From SZAS-18 sp038322235 (lineage in GTDB: Bacteria > Verrucomicrobiota > Verrucomicrobiia > Chthoniobacterales > SZAS-18), in NCBI GenBank assembly GCA_038322235.1, contig JBBQFQ010000016.1, forward strand, positions 1 through 64,000: a stretch of DNA of 64,000 bases, read 5' to 3'. Both the position numbers and the translations under genes were made by a program. The notes beneath the pieces are model-generated. The model searched no databases, was not told where the DNA came from, and saw nothing but the letters and a program-made list of their open reading frames with translations. Of the stretch, positions 26,623 through 35,229 are shown piece by piece. The stretch's first letter is position 1. Every line of letters starts with the position of its first letter.

Positions 26623-27633
26623 TCAAAGATCATTCTGCAGGACCACGCGATAGCGCGCGTGGCCGCTGCGGAGGCGCGCGAGCGCTTCGTTGATCTTCGA
26701 CATCGGGAACAGCTCCGTGACGGGCGCGATCTCGTGACGGGCGCAAAACTCGAGCATCGTCTCGACCGTCGCCGGGCTGCCGAGGGGCGAACTCGAGAAT
26801 GACTTCTGCCCCGTCAGCATGGGGAAGACCGGCAGGCCAACGGGTTCGGCGCCCGCTGCGATCGTGTGCAGCCGCCCCTTCGGCGCGAGGACTCCGATGA
26901 GCGCGTTCCAGTCGAGCGGTGCGCTCACGGTGGAAAGAATGAAGTTCAGCGAGCCCCGGATTTTCTTCAGAGCAGCGGCGTCACGCGTGTTCACGACTTG
27001 ATGCGCGCCCAGGCTGATCGCTTCGTCGCGCTTGTTGTCGCTCGTGGTAAACGCAGAGACCTCGCAGCCCCAAGCATGGAGGAACTTCAACGCCAGGTGG
27101 CCGAGCCCTCCGATACCGATCACGCCGACACGGTCCGTCGGCTTGATGCCGAATTGGACGATCGGATTGAACACCGTGACCCCTCCGCAGAAAAGCGGAC
27201 CTGACTTCGCCAGATCGAGCGCCTCGGGGACCGGCGTCGCCCAAGCCCAGTGACAACGCACGCGCTGGGCGAACCCGCCGTGGCGGCCGATGATCGTTCC
27301 CTCGACCGTCCGACAGAGATTGTGATCCCCGGAGAGGCATTCATGACAGCACATGCAGCTCTGCGAATACCAGCCGAGACCCACGGTCCGCCCGACGCTG
27401 ACGCGCTTCGCATTTCCGCCCACCGCCGCGACCTTTCCCACCACTTCATGACCCGCGACGAGCGGGTAACGGGAGAATCCCCAGTCGTTGTCGAGCATCG
27501 CGAGATCCGAGTGGCAGATGCCACAGTAGGAGACCTCGATCTCGACTTCTTCCGCTCCCAGCGGGCCGAATTCGAGTTCGATGGGCTGGAGATCGCTCTT
27601 GGGTTTTTCGGCGGCAAAGGCTTGGAATTTCAT
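26623..27633 (-). CDS. Zinc-dependent alcohol dehydrogenase (YahK/CAD-type, NADP-dependent)
   Basis: 336 residues from the ATG at 27633. It is a medium-chain dehydrogenase with catalytic zinc ligands in SYCGICHSDLAMLDNDWG and VAGHEVVGKV, structural-zinc cysteines in QSCMCCHECLSGDHNLC, and a Rossmann motif VGVIGIGGLGHLALKFLHAW. The arrangement matches broad-specificity NADP-dependent aldehyde reductases such as E. coli YahK. It would reduce aldehydes in the cytoplasm. It faces a divergent lipoprotein gene. Confidence 0.9.
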   Translation of the reverse strand: MKFQAFAAEKPKSDLQPIELEFGPLGAEEVEIEVSYCGICHSDLAMLDNDWGFSRYPLVAGHEVVGKVAAVGGNAKRVSVGRTVGLGWYSQSCMCCHECLSGDHNLCRTVEGTIIGRHGGFAQRVRCHWAWATPVPEALDLAKSGPLFCGGVTVFNPIVQFGIKPTDRVGVIGIGGLGHLALKFLHAWGCEVSAFTTSDNKRDEAISLGAHQVVNTRDAAALKKIRGSLNFILSTVSAPLDWNALIGVLAPKGRLHTIAAGAEPVGLPVFPMLTGQKSFSSSPLGSPATVETMLEFCARHEIAPVTELFPMSKINEALARLRSGHARYRVVLQNDL

Positions 27634-27771
27634 GGGAAGAAAGGGAGGTGTGAGCATGAAAACCGCGCTCCGCGGAGTCGAGGCGATCTTTCCGGAATAC
27701 GCGTCACCCAACCGGACGCTTCCGGCTCCATCGTTCTTGCGCGACGCGCGACGCCCGATTCATTGCCGGGC

Positions 27772-28494
27772 ATGCGAACCCCATGCGCTGGTCTTCTCGT
27801 TATCGCGGCGGCGCTTCTCTCCGCTTGCGCCGGACAGCGCCCGCTTCCGGCCTACGAACACCCCATCGCCCGGACCCCGGTCCAGAGCGTGCGCACGACT
27901 GCCTACACGCACACCGAATCCGACCACGTCGCCTACGGCAACCGGAATGCGCTCGGCGGCACGCTCCGCGCCGCCGGATCACCGGGCGGCGCCTCCTTTG
28001 TCCGGAACGAGTCGCCCGACGCGGCGATCCGCACCGCGGACAATCCCGCCCCGCCGCCCTCGCTGGACTCGGATCAGGCGCGACGCGTCGCCTTTCTCGA
28101 AACTCGCGGCGGTCCGATCCCCGTCGCGCGCGCGATTCGCGTTTCGAACCCAGCCCTCGCGCCGATCGCCCGTCCGCCGGTGTTTGGCAGCGCCGCGGCG
28201 GACTGGTCGCGCTGGCCGGTCGGGACCGAGTTCCGCCTCATCGCGACCGGGCAGTGCTACCGCGTGGATGACTACGGCTTCGCGCTCTCCGGCCGGAATA
28301 CCATCGACCTCTATCAGGCGACGACCGGGGAGATGAACACCTGGGGCGTGCGGACCGAGCAAATCGAGATCCTCCGGTGGGGCGATGATGAGGAAAGTCT
28401 GCGCGTGCTGCGCCCGCGCCAGAGCTATCGCCACATCCGGCGGATGGTGCTCGAACTGGAGGGCAAACCCCGGGCGGCGGCCGCGATCAAATAG
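27772..28494 (+). CDS. 3D-domain lipoprotein
   Basis: 240 residues from the ATG at 27772. It has a lipoprotein signal (MRTPCAGLLVIAAALLSACA). The C-terminal half (about 140-220) resembles the 3D domain found in lytic transglycosylases and Rpf-like proteins: ADWSRWPVGTEFRLIA, CYRVDDYGFALSG and RNTIDLYQ carry three conserved aspartates. An early TAYTHTESDHVAYGNRNALG also fits that fold. It probably binds or remodels peptidoglycan at the outer membrane. The 3' end overlaps the convergent HAD gene by 8 bp. Confidence 0.72.
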   Translation: MRTPCAGLLVIAAALLSACAGQRPLPAYEHPIARTPVQSVRTTAYTHTESDHVAYGNRNALGGTLRAAGSPGGASFVRNESPDAAIRTADNPAPPPSLDSDQARRVAFLETRGGPIPVARAIRVSNPALAPIARPPVFGSAAADWSRWPVGTEFRLIATGQCYRVDDYGFALSGRNTIDLYQATTGEMNTWGVRTEQIEILRWGDDEESLRVLRPRQSYRHIRRMVLELEGKPRAAAAIK

Positions 28495-29092
28495 TCGCGG
28501 CCCACTCGCGAAACTCCTTCTCGAAGGCGGCGTGGGTGCGGTGATCGTATTGCACCGCCGCAAATCCAAGGCGGCGGGCGGTCTCCACGTTTGGAGCAAG
28601 ATCGTCGACGTAGAGCGTCTTCGGCGGCTCGAGTCGGAAGCGGTCGATCGCGACCCGAAAGATCGCCTCGTCGGGCTTCATCAAGCGCTCCTCATGCGAG
28701 TAGACGGCGCCATGGAACCGGGAGAAAATCGGATAATTCGCCGTGAACGAAGCAACGTGGAGATCGTTCGTGTTCGAGAGCAGGTAGAGCGGAATTCGTT
28801 CCGCAGCTCGCGCTGCGATGAATGCGTCCATCGCCGGATTCGGGGTGAAGATGTCGTTCCAGATTCGCGCGAACTCCGCGTCATCGCCGGCAAACCCGAT
28901 GCCCGGGCGCGCCGCCGCCAGGAAGCCGGCGCGGTCGACTCCCCCGCTCTCATAGCGCAGTTTCAGGCGCTGAAACGCGTCCCACGCGGCTGGTTCCTGT
29001 GCCGCCGAGCGCGCCCGCAGTCGCTCGATCGCCGGAGCGAGGTCGAACGGAAGAATGACGTTGCCGATGTCGAAGAGGATTGCCTCGATCAT
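28487..29092 (-). CDS. HAD-family hydrolase (HAD-IA)
   Basis: 201 residues. Motif I is AILFDIGNVILPFDLAPAI with nucleophile Asp8, motif II is LYLLSNTNDLHV, motif III includes the Lys of ERLMKPDEAIF, and motif IV is TLYVDDLAPNVETARRLGF. This resembles YihX-type sugar phosphatases, but the substrate is unknown. Its start codon overlaps the stop of the sulfotransferase gene by 4 bp, so the two are translationally linked. Confidence 0.85.
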   Translation of the reverse strand: MIEAILFDIGNVILPFDLAPAIERLRARSAAQEPAAWDAFQRLKLRYESGGVDRAGFLAAARPGIGFAGDDAEFARIWNDIFTPNPAMDAFIAARAAERIPLYLLSNTNDLHVASFTANYPIFSRFHGAVYSHEERLMKPDEAIFRVAIDRFRLEPPKTLYVDDLAPNVETARRLGFAAVQYDHRTHAAFEKEFREWAATI

Positions 29093-29739
29093 GCCACCGG
29101 GCCGCGACTCCGGTACAGCTCCGGATGCACCGCCGCGGCCATTCGCGCGAGCGTCACCTCATCGGGGTCGGCCCGGCCGGCAAATTCCGCGATCCGCCGC
29201 ACCCAGTCCCCGGGCTGCGCCACGAGGGAGGGATAGTCGATCTCCAGAACCTCAAAATTTGCTGAGACCCGGAGATGTTCGAACGTCCAGTCCAAGTGCG
29301 ACCGGAGGCGCCTGGTCATGGCCGAACGTTCCTCCTCAGGCACGGCGGCGTCCTCGGCCTTGTGGCGGCGGCGGGCGATGACCTTGAACTGCGACTCGAC
29401 GATCTCCTCGATCGGGCGATGCATGAAAATCACCCGGTACCGATGGCGGTTTGGCAGGAGCGTCAGCAGCGTCGAGGTGATCTTGACCACTTTCCCCTCG
29501 GCGTCGCGAATGATGTCCGGCTTCCCCCGGAGATGCTTGGTGCCCTCCCACTCGAAGTAGCCCAGCGGATTGTCCGCGTCCGGCGGCCGGTCTTCATCCT
29601 GCAGCAGATGCCATCCCCCCGCGCCGAGGATCTGCATCATCAGAGAGGTACCGGAACGAGCGACTCCGGAGACGAGGAGAAACTCAATCGAGCGCTTGAT
29701 GTTGGGGGTGCAGTGCTCCGGAATGACGGGTTGGCTCAT
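29089..29739 (-). CDS. Sulfotransferase-family protein
   Basis: 216 residues. The PAPS-binding P-loop-like motif is LLVSGVARSGTSLMMQILGA, and a later YRVIFMHRPIEEIVESQ gives the 3'-phosphate contact region. It is shorter than many sulfotransferases. Some proteins of this family are nucleotide-binding without proven sulfate transfer, so activity is inferred. It overlaps the HAD phosphatase by 4 bp; a HAD enzyme of this type could remove phosphate from a related product, but this is speculation. Confidence 0.78.
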   Translation of the reverse strand: MSQPVIPEHCTPNIKRSIEFLLVSGVARSGTSLMMQILGAGGWHLLQDEDRPPDADNPLGYFEWEGTKHLRGKPDIIRDAEGKVVKITSTLLTLLPNRHRYRVIFMHRPIEEIVESQFKVIARRRHKAEDAAVPEEERSAMTRRLRSHLDWTFEHLRVSANFEVLEIDYPSLVAQPGDWVRRIAEFAGRADPDEVTLARMAAAVHPELYRSRGPVA

Positions 29740-29864
29740 GGGGTCAGGGGAGCAAGGCGGCGCCGGCGGGGGTCTCGGGGCAGCAAAAGAGCTCAGTTAG
29801 GGGTGTCAGATAGCTGTTCCGCCGCGGATGGTCAATTCCTCCGGGCGGAAACAGCTTCAGCCGC

Positions 29865-30419
29865 TCAGACGTACTCCCGAAGCATCCGTTTCAGGCGCCC
29901 GCTCAGACTGGCGCGGCTGGCCGAGTTCATTCGGTCGATGAAGAGGATGCCGTTGAGGTGGTCGACCTCGTGCTGGATGCAGCGGGCAAGCATGCCGCGG
30001 GCTTCGAACTCGAACGAGGTTCCGTCGAGGAGCCCGGCTTTGACGAGAACTCGGGTCGCCCGCGCCACGCTCCCGTGCAGATCCGGGAAACTGAGGCAGC
30101 CCTCGCTGGCGATGTCACGTTCCGGCAAAAGCGTCACCTCAGGATTCAGGAGGGTCAGCGGCATCAGCGCGCCGAGATCCTGCTCCACCCCGTGCACCAA
30201 CAGGGCGCTGGGGCGATCCTTGAGCACCGGAACGATGTCGATCACCGTCAACTGCACCGCCTGCCCGACCTGTTGCGCCGCGAGACCCACCCCATGCTCG
30301 GCCCGCATCGTCTCGATCATCGATGCCGCCAGGTTGCGGATCTCAGCGGTGATCGCTTCAATGCGGCGGCCTTTCTGGCGCAGAATGGGGGCTGGATAGG
30401 GAACGACAGGCAGGATCAT
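29865..30419 (-). CDS. def: Peptide deformylase
   Basis: 184 residues from the ATG at 30419 (MILPVVPYPAPILRQKG). It removes the N-formyl group from new proteins. All three motifs are present: GVGLAAQQVGQ, EGCLSFP with the Cys metal ligand, and QHEVDHLNGILF with the HExxH-type motif. A short insertion (VLKDRPSALLVHGVEQDLGA) lies between motifs 1 and 2. It is separated from fmt and lies downstream of exbD. Confidence 0.95.
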   Translation of the reverse strand: MILPVVPYPAPILRQKGRRIEAITAEIRNLAASMIETMRAEHGVGLAAQQVGQAVQLTVIDIVPVLKDRPSALLVHGVEQDLGALMPLTLLNPEVTLLPERDIASEGCLSFPDLHGSVARATRVLVKAGLLDGTSFEFEARGMLARCIQHEVDHLNGILFIDRMNSASRASLSGRLKRMLREYV

Positions 30420-30515
30420 GAGAGGGACTGGTGCCGACTCCGATAGTCGAAATGCGGCGCCCTGCCAATCTCGCAGTGCTCGCTCGGGCACCGAGCCGTT
30501 TCGGACGTCGTCGCG

Positions 30516-30926
30516 CTACTTCTTTCCGTCATTCATCTGGGTGGGCAGATTCTCAATGCCGGCGCCCTTCAGCGTATCCAGAATCTTAATGACCGTTCCA
30601 AAGGGCGCCGCCTTGTCGGCCCGCATCACCACTTCACCGCCTTCCTTCTGGGCGGTCTTCAGCACTTCCGCCAGCTTTTCGAGCTCCACGAGCTGGGCGT
30701 CGACATAGCACTGCCCGTCGGGGGCGACGGTCAGGAGCGTGGGTTTTACCTTCGCGGCCGGGGCCAGCACCGAGGTCTTCGACTCCGGCAGCACGATCGT
30801 CACCTGCGGCGTCTGCGTCTTGAACGTGGTCGTGACGATGAAGAAGATCAGCAACACCGTGAGAATGTCCACGAGCGACACGATCGGAATCACCGGGCTG
30901 CTCCGGCGCTTTTGATAGAAGGCCAT
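30516..30926 (-). CDS. exbD: ExbD/TolR-type biopolymer transport protein
   Basis: 136 residues. One N-terminal membrane helix (PIVSLVDILTVLLIFFIVTT) carries the conserved Asp used for proton flow. The periplasmic domain contains VTIVLPESKTS and a C-terminal VIKILDTLKGAGIENL typical of the family. It works with ExbB to energise a TonB-like protein. It follows exbB by 30 bp in the order tonB-exbB-exbD. Confidence 0.9.
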   Translation of the reverse strand: MAFYQKRRSSPVIPIVSLVDILTVLLIFFIVTTTFKTQTPQVTIVLPESKTSVLAPAAKVKPTLLTVAPDGQCYVDAQLVELEKLAEVLKTAQKEGGEVVMRADKAAPFGTVIKILDTLKGAGIENLPTQMNDGKK

Positions 30927-30956
30927 GGGAAGGGGAAATGGTCAGCGCCGGGCGCT

Positions 30957-31727
30957 TCAGCCATCCGTCGGAGTGGGCTGATAGGTCTCAAAGTACCGGC
31001 CTGAGCGGACCGCGGCCTCCGCCCCGACCGGACCGGTTTCAAAGGAAGGACGAGACGGGCGAACTGGCTGGTAGCACTTGCTGAGCAATTCCGTGATGAT
31101 GGATTCCATCTCGGCCGCGAGGGATTCCACCCGGCGCTGGAGGAACGTGAAGGCCACGAGCGCGGGGATCGCGACGGTGAGTCCGAAGATCGTGGTGTTC
31201 AGCGCCTCGGCGATGCCGAGCGCCACTGTCAGCGTGTCCGCGGTGGAGGTGGCTCCCGTCCCGAGATTGCCAAAGACGCGCACCAGACCCGAGACGGCGC
31301 CGAGCAGACCAAGCATCGGCCCGATCCCGACAATCATCTCCAGAGCCGCGAGACCGCTTTCCATTTTGGTGACCGCCACGCGGGCGGCAGCCTGCACGGC
31401 TTCAACGTTGTCCCCCTTCGCGTCGCGCAGATGGGAGAGGGCGACGCGGGCGATGCGGGCGAGCGGAGCGGGATCACCGCCGACGAGCCGGGCCAGGGGC
31501 TCGGTGCTGTCCCCGGGATGGAAGCGGATGATCTCACTCTCCACGAAGTGCGGGATGATCATTTCGCGCCGGAGCGCGAGACCGCGAAGGATCATGAGCG
31601 TCACCGCCGCGAGAGAGCAGACCCCAATCGGGATCATGAAGAGACCGCCCTTCACAAAAAACTGCACGATGGACTGGAAGGGGCCCGCGGCGGCGGCGGC
31701 CTCGGTTGCGGCGGCGAGTAGATACAT
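30957..31727 (-). CDS. exbB: ExbB/TolQ/MotA-type proton channel protein
   Basis: 256 residues. Helices include GGLFMIPIGVCSLAAVTLMI near the N-terminus, and the conserved pair ALEMIVGIGPMLGLLGAVSG and ALNTTIFGLTVAIPALVAF. It forms the pentameric proton channel of the TonB system in the inner membrane. The middle loop is cytoplasmic. It sits between the TonB-like gene (18 bp) and exbD (30 bp). Confidence 0.92.
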   Translation of the reverse strand: MYLLAAATEAAAAAGPFQSIVQFFVKGGLFMIPIGVCSLAAVTLMILRGLALRREMIIPHFVESEIIRFHPGDSTEPLARLVGGDPAPLARIARVALSHLRDAKGDNVEAVQAAARVAVTKMESGLAALEMIVGIGPMLGLLGAVSGLVRVFGNLGTGATSTADTLTVALGIAEALNTTIFGLTVAIPALVAFTFLQRRVESLAAEMESIITELLSKCYQPVRPSRPSFETGPVGAEAAVRSGRYFETYQPTPTDG

Positions 31728-31745
31728 GCAGGAGCGGGGTTCGGA

Positions 31746-32813
31746 TCAGTAAATGGAAAAGGAGAAATCGAGATCGAGTTTGCCGCCGGCCAGCATCGGC
31801 ACCAGATCGGGCGGGATCGGCGGGATGCGCGCCTCCATGACGGACTGAAGGGAAAAATTTGCGACCCACTCGTTGCTCGAATTCGAGAGCATCCGGAGTT
31901 GCTCGATTTTGCCTTCGCGGGTCACGTAGAAGTGGACGCGCACGGTGCCGACCACGACCATTTCCTCCTTGAGCCGGTGGAGGAAGTGCCAGCGAGCTCC
32001 GATGGCATCCCGGACCGAGGCCTGATAGCGCGCGAGCGGGGTGGCGACGGCGTTGATCGAGCTGTCGCCCCGATTCGAAAGCCCACCAGTCATCTTCGTC
32101 TTTTCCGTCGGCGGCACGTACCCGGGCAGCGCCTTGCGGTCCGGGCTCGGCAGCGACGGGTCGAGCGGACGCGAGGAAGGCTGCGGAGGCCGGAGCAGAA
32201 ATTCCCGATCCGTCGGCTGCGTCAGGACCGGCGTCGGCTGCGGCGCGAGCATCGCGAGCTCCTTCGGCCCGACCGTCGGCGGGGGCGTCGCGACGAGATT
32301 CGGCTGCGGTCGCGGGGGCGACGTCAGCGGCAGGGTCGTCGGCACGAGCGGCTGAGCCTCCGCGGGGGCAGAGGCGGCCTGAGGCTTCTCCCCTTCGTTA
32401 TATTGCTGCGTCTTGAAGTGGAAGAAGGGCATCTCCCGGCCGTCCTGCGAAGGCATGGGTTCCTTGCCTTCCTCCCCCGGCAACTCGGAGGCCGCGATGG
32501 TGTCCTCATTCGATTGAAAGTCCGCCTTCGGCGGCGGCGCGTCCGCCTTCTGTTCCGGATTCGTTAGCAGCGTCTCCAGCTCCTTCTTCGGCTCGGGAGC
32601 GGACTCCGATTCCTCCGGCCGCTCGATCCGCACGGTCAGCGGCTTCTCCGGTTTCACGACGTATTTTTTCGGGTCAGGCAAGACCCTCACCATCAGGGAG
32701 ACCGCGACCAGGAGGATGGCATGCACCAGCACCGCCGCCCCGACGGCCGCGAGCACGCGTTTGCGCGCCGGGGTCCAGACCGGCGGGGCGTTCTTCGCGG
32801 CGATTCGTGCCAT
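31746..32813 (-). CDS. TonB-family energy transducer
   Basis: 355 residues. A single N-terminal helix (RVLAAVGAAVLVHAILLVAV) is followed by a long Pro/Glu-rich periplasmic region (for example EESESAPEPKKELE) and a C-terminal TonB-like domain with VVGTVRVHFYVTREGKIEQL and a terminal KLDLDFSFSIY. It would carry energy from ExbBD to outer-membrane receptors. The C-terminus is divergent from classic TonB, so a TolA-like role is possible. First gene of the tonB-exbB-exbD run. Confidence 0.83.
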   Translation of the reverse strand: MARIAAKNAPPVWTPARKRVLAAVGAAVLVHAILLVAVSLMVRVLPDPKKYVVKPEKPLTVRIERPEESESAPEPKKELETLLTNPEQKADAPPPKADFQSNEDTIAASELPGEEGKEPMPSQDGREMPFFHFKTQQYNEGEKPQAASAPAEAQPLVPTTLPLTSPPRPQPNLVATPPPTVGPKELAMLAPQPTPVLTQPTDREFLLRPPQPSSRPLDPSLPSPDRKALPGYVPPTEKTKMTGGLSNRGDSSINAVATPLARYQASVRDAIGARWHFLHRLKEEMVVVGTVRVHFYVTREGKIEQLRMLSNSSNEWVANFSLQSVMEARIPPIPPDLVPMLAGGKLDLDFSFSIY

Positions 32814-32832
32814 CGGGTCGGGCTGCGGTCTC

Positions 32833-33555
32833 CTAGGACTTCATGGGTGGAAGGATCAGTCCTTCCAGCATTTCGGGGACCAAGGCGAAGCTCGAGGTCC
32901 GTGCGCACAATGCGACATCCTCACCCAGCCCGATGTTCACTAATCGCCGACCGTTGACCGAGGAGCGGAGACACTTGTAGGGCTCCATCCCATAGCGTTC
33001 GTGGATCAGGCCCACCACGGTGCCCGGATCCGTGGGTTCGGCCTCCGGAAGCCGCGCCATGAGCCCGCCGGCCGCGAGCGCGTCCTCGAGGGAAAAATTC
33101 TGCCAGGAGCCGGCGCAGACGAGCAGGAGATGCTCCGGTGCCGCCGCGCGCAAAAAGGCGGCCAGCGCATCGAGATTCAAGAGCGCCCCGACCAGCACCC
33201 GCTGCGCCCCGGCCACCGCCCGCAGGGCGATCGTGCCGTTCGTGGTCGTATGGACAATCGCGCGTTGCGCCACGCGTTCGCGCGCATACTCGAGCGGCGA
33301 ATTCCCGAAGTCGAATCCCTCGACCTTCAGACCGTTCCGCTCGCCCCCTACCATGACCGTGGGATCGTCGACCCGCGCCGCAAATGCTTCGTCGAGCGTC
33401 GCGACGGGACGGATGCTGGCAGCACCATTCGCCAAGGCCGTGAGGATCACCGACGTGGCCCGGAGGACGTCGAAGACCACCGCGGTCGCGCCCCTGAGAT
33501 CGCGCTCCGGAAGGAGCGCGATCTCGGCCGGAGTCAGGACAACTTCGATTTTCAT
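32833..33555 (-). CDS. comB: 2-phosphosulfolactate phosphatase (ComB family)
   Basis: 240 residues. ComB releases phosphate from 2-phosphosulfolactate in coenzyme M-type pathways. The family signatures are visible: VVFDVLRATSVILTALANGA, GGERNGLKVEGFDFGNSP, HTTTNGTIALRAVAGAQRVL and LLVCAGSWQNFSLEDALAAG. Many bacteria keep this gene without making coenzyme M, so its role here is unclear. It lies 19 bp upstream of the TonB-like gene and probably shares its transcript. An unusually strong hairpin lies in codons 11-20. Confidence 0.88.
   Translation of the reverse strand: MKIEVVLTPAEIALLPERDLRGATAVVFDVLRATSVILTALANGAASIRPVATLDEAFAARVDDPTVMVGGERNGLKVEGFDFGNSPLEYARERVAQRAIVHTTTNGTIALRAVAGAQRVLVGALLNLDALAAFLRAAAPEHLLLVCAGSWQNFSLEDALAAGGLMARLPEAEPTDPGTVVGLIHERYGMEPYKCLRSSVNGRRLVNIGLGEDVALCARTSSFALVPEMLEGLILPPMKS
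33496..33525 (-). promoter_or_regulatory. Perfect hairpin in the comB 5' coding region
   Basis: GAGATCGCGCTCC at 33496-33508 and its exact complement GGAGCGCGATCTC at 33513-33525 give a 13-bp perfect stem with a 4-nt loop. In the mRNA it spans codons 11-20 of comB, 30 nt after the start codon. Such a stable structure could limit ribosome progress or mark a regulator site. Chance in GC-rich DNA is less likely for a perfect 13-bp stem but not excluded. Confidence 0.55.
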
Positions 33556-33620
33556 GAGGGCGCAAGATAGGAGACCCCCGCGGACTGTCGAGGGGACGGG
33601 GGGATTTCAAATTTCCAAAT

Positions 33621-34481
33621 TCAGGTCTCAGCCACGGACGCTACCCGCATCCAGTGAAAGAGGTACTGCTGCGCATAACCCCCGTAGGATCCGAAGCGCC
33701 TCGCCGCGAAATCCCGCAGTTCGCCAGCGGCAGGCGGACGCCGGCGCCCGGGAAAGTAAAGGGTTCGCAGGGCGCGCTCGATCCAGACGTCAATGGGAAA
33801 GGCCGCCAGATGCCCGCCGCCGAAGAGCAGGACGCAGTTCGCCACCTTCGGTCCGACGCCCGGGAGGGCGCGCAAGGCGGCTTCCGCCGCCGCCCGATCC
33901 AGCCGCCCGAACGCTTCGAGCGAGAAGGCCCCGGAGGCGACGGCCCGCGCGGTCGCGAGGAGATTTGCCGCCCGGTAGCCGAGGGCACAATCCCGCAGGT
34001 CCCGCTCCTCGAGCGCGGCGATGCGGGCCGCCGACGGGTAGGCGAAGGCCGTCGCCGCGCCGAGCGTGCGGGTCGCGCCATAGCGCTCGCGAAGGGTCAG
34101 CGAGATCGCCCGGATGTGCGCGACCTGCTTCATCGACGAGGTGATGAAGGTCGCGAGACACTCCCAGAGGGGCTGGCGGATCAAACGCATTCCCCGGCAG
34201 GCATCCGCTGCGCGCGCGAGCGCAGCATCATTGGCCGGAAAGCTTTCGCGCACCTGAGCCAGATCGTGGTCGAGCGCGAAATAGTGTGCCACGAGGGCCG
34301 CCTCGCGCCCCGGGCTGACGAGCAGAGCGCCGTCACGCGGCTCCACCCGGACGAGGACGTCGTCGATGGCCCCCAGAAAACCGGCGCCATCCGGCATCCA
34401 GTGAAAGACCTGACCGCTTCCGAGGGTCAGCGCGAGGTCGAACTCCGGCGCCGGGACGAGCGCGCCCTCCAGATCGCTCAC
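33621..34481 (-). CDS. ogg: 8-oxoguanine DNA glycosylase (OGG1-like)
   Basis: 286 residues from the GTG at 34481. The N-terminal half is the OGG1-type beta domain with GSGQVFHWMPDGAGFLGAID. The helix-hairpin-helix glycosylase motif is LPGVGPKVANCVLLFGGG, carrying the catalytic Lys, followed by AFPIDVWIERAL with the catalytic Asp. It excises oxidised guanine from DNA. The start codon overlaps the rex stop in a GTGA arrangement (34478-34481), so it is probably translated by ribosomes finishing rex. Confidence 0.9.
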   Translation of the reverse strand: MSDLEGALVPAPEFDLALTLGSGQVFHWMPDGAGFLGAIDDVLVRVEPRDGALLVSPGREAALVAHYFALDHDLAQVRESFPANDAALARAADACRGMRLIRQPLWECLATFITSSMKQVAHIRAISLTLRERYGATRTLGAATAFAYPSAARIAALEERDLRDCALGYRAANLLATARAVASGAFSLEAFGRLDRAAAEAALRALPGVGPKVANCVLLFGGGHLAAFPIDVWIERALRTLYFPGRRRPPAAGELRDFAARRFGSYGGYAQQYLFHWMRVASVAET

Positions 34482-35101
34482 CGGATGAAGTAGCTCAGGT
34501 TCTCCAGCTCGATCGCCAGATCCACGCTGTTCACCACGACGTTCTCCGGCACCTGGAGAACGCATTGGGCAAAGTTCAGGATCGCCTGGATCCCCACCGC
34601 GACGAGCGCGTTTGTCACCTCCTGGGCCACCGGCCCCGGCACCGCGAGGATCGCCATCTTGATCCCGTGCTCGCGGATGAAATCTGGGGCCGACGCGATG
34701 GAGTGCACTACATAGCGCTGATCGCCGATACGCTTGCGGCCCGCTTCCAGATCGAAGGTGGCCACGATCTCGAAGCCCTCCTTCGCGAAGCCTCCGCCAT
34801 AGCCGAGCAGGGCGGCGCCGAGGTTTCCCGCGCCGATCAACACCACCGGCTGGAGCCGGGCCGTGCCGAGCACCTCGGTCAGCTTCTGGCTCAGGGCATC
34901 CACGTCGTACCCGAGTCCGCGCGTGCCGAAGTGACCCAGATACGCGAGGTCTTTCCGGAGTTGAGTGGGCTTCACGCCGGCCGCCTTCGCGAGCGCGGCG
35001 GATGAGACGGTCGAGACCCGATTCGTGCGTAGCCGCTGCAGACCCCGATGATACACCGAGAGCCGGTAGACTGCCTTGCGCGGGATCGCGGGTTTGACCA
35101 T
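34478..35101 (-). CDS. rex: Redox-sensing transcriptional repressor Rex
   Basis: 207 residues. The N-terminal winged helix has LAKAAGVKPTQLRKDLAYLG and HFGTRGLGYDV, the DNA-binding region. The C-terminal Rossmann fold has VVLIGAGNLGAALLGYGG and ILAVPGPVAQEVTNALVAVG. Rex senses NADH/NAD+ and represses fermentation and respiration genes. Its stop codon overlaps the start of ogg, an unusual partner. Start MVKPAIPRKAVYRLSVYHRG is typical. Confidence 0.94.
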   Translation of the reverse strand: MVKPAIPRKAVYRLSVYHRGLQRLRTNRVSTVSSAALAKAAGVKPTQLRKDLAYLGHFGTRGLGYDVDALSQKLTEVLGTARLQPVVLIGAGNLGAALLGYGGGFAKEGFEIVATFDLEAGRKRIGDQRYVVHSIASAPDFIREHGIKMAILAVPGPVAQEVTNALVAVGIQAILNFAQCVLQVPENVVVNSVDLAIELENLSYFIR

Positions 35102-35229
35102 GACTTTGTGAAAGATACGGGGGGATCACGCATTGCCAAGTGGAGGGACCTGCCCAAAGCCCACCTGGCCCCGTTCTTGCGCACCGCTCGCGCCTGCTCC
35201 AGTATCCGCCACTCCCAACCCCTCCTTAC

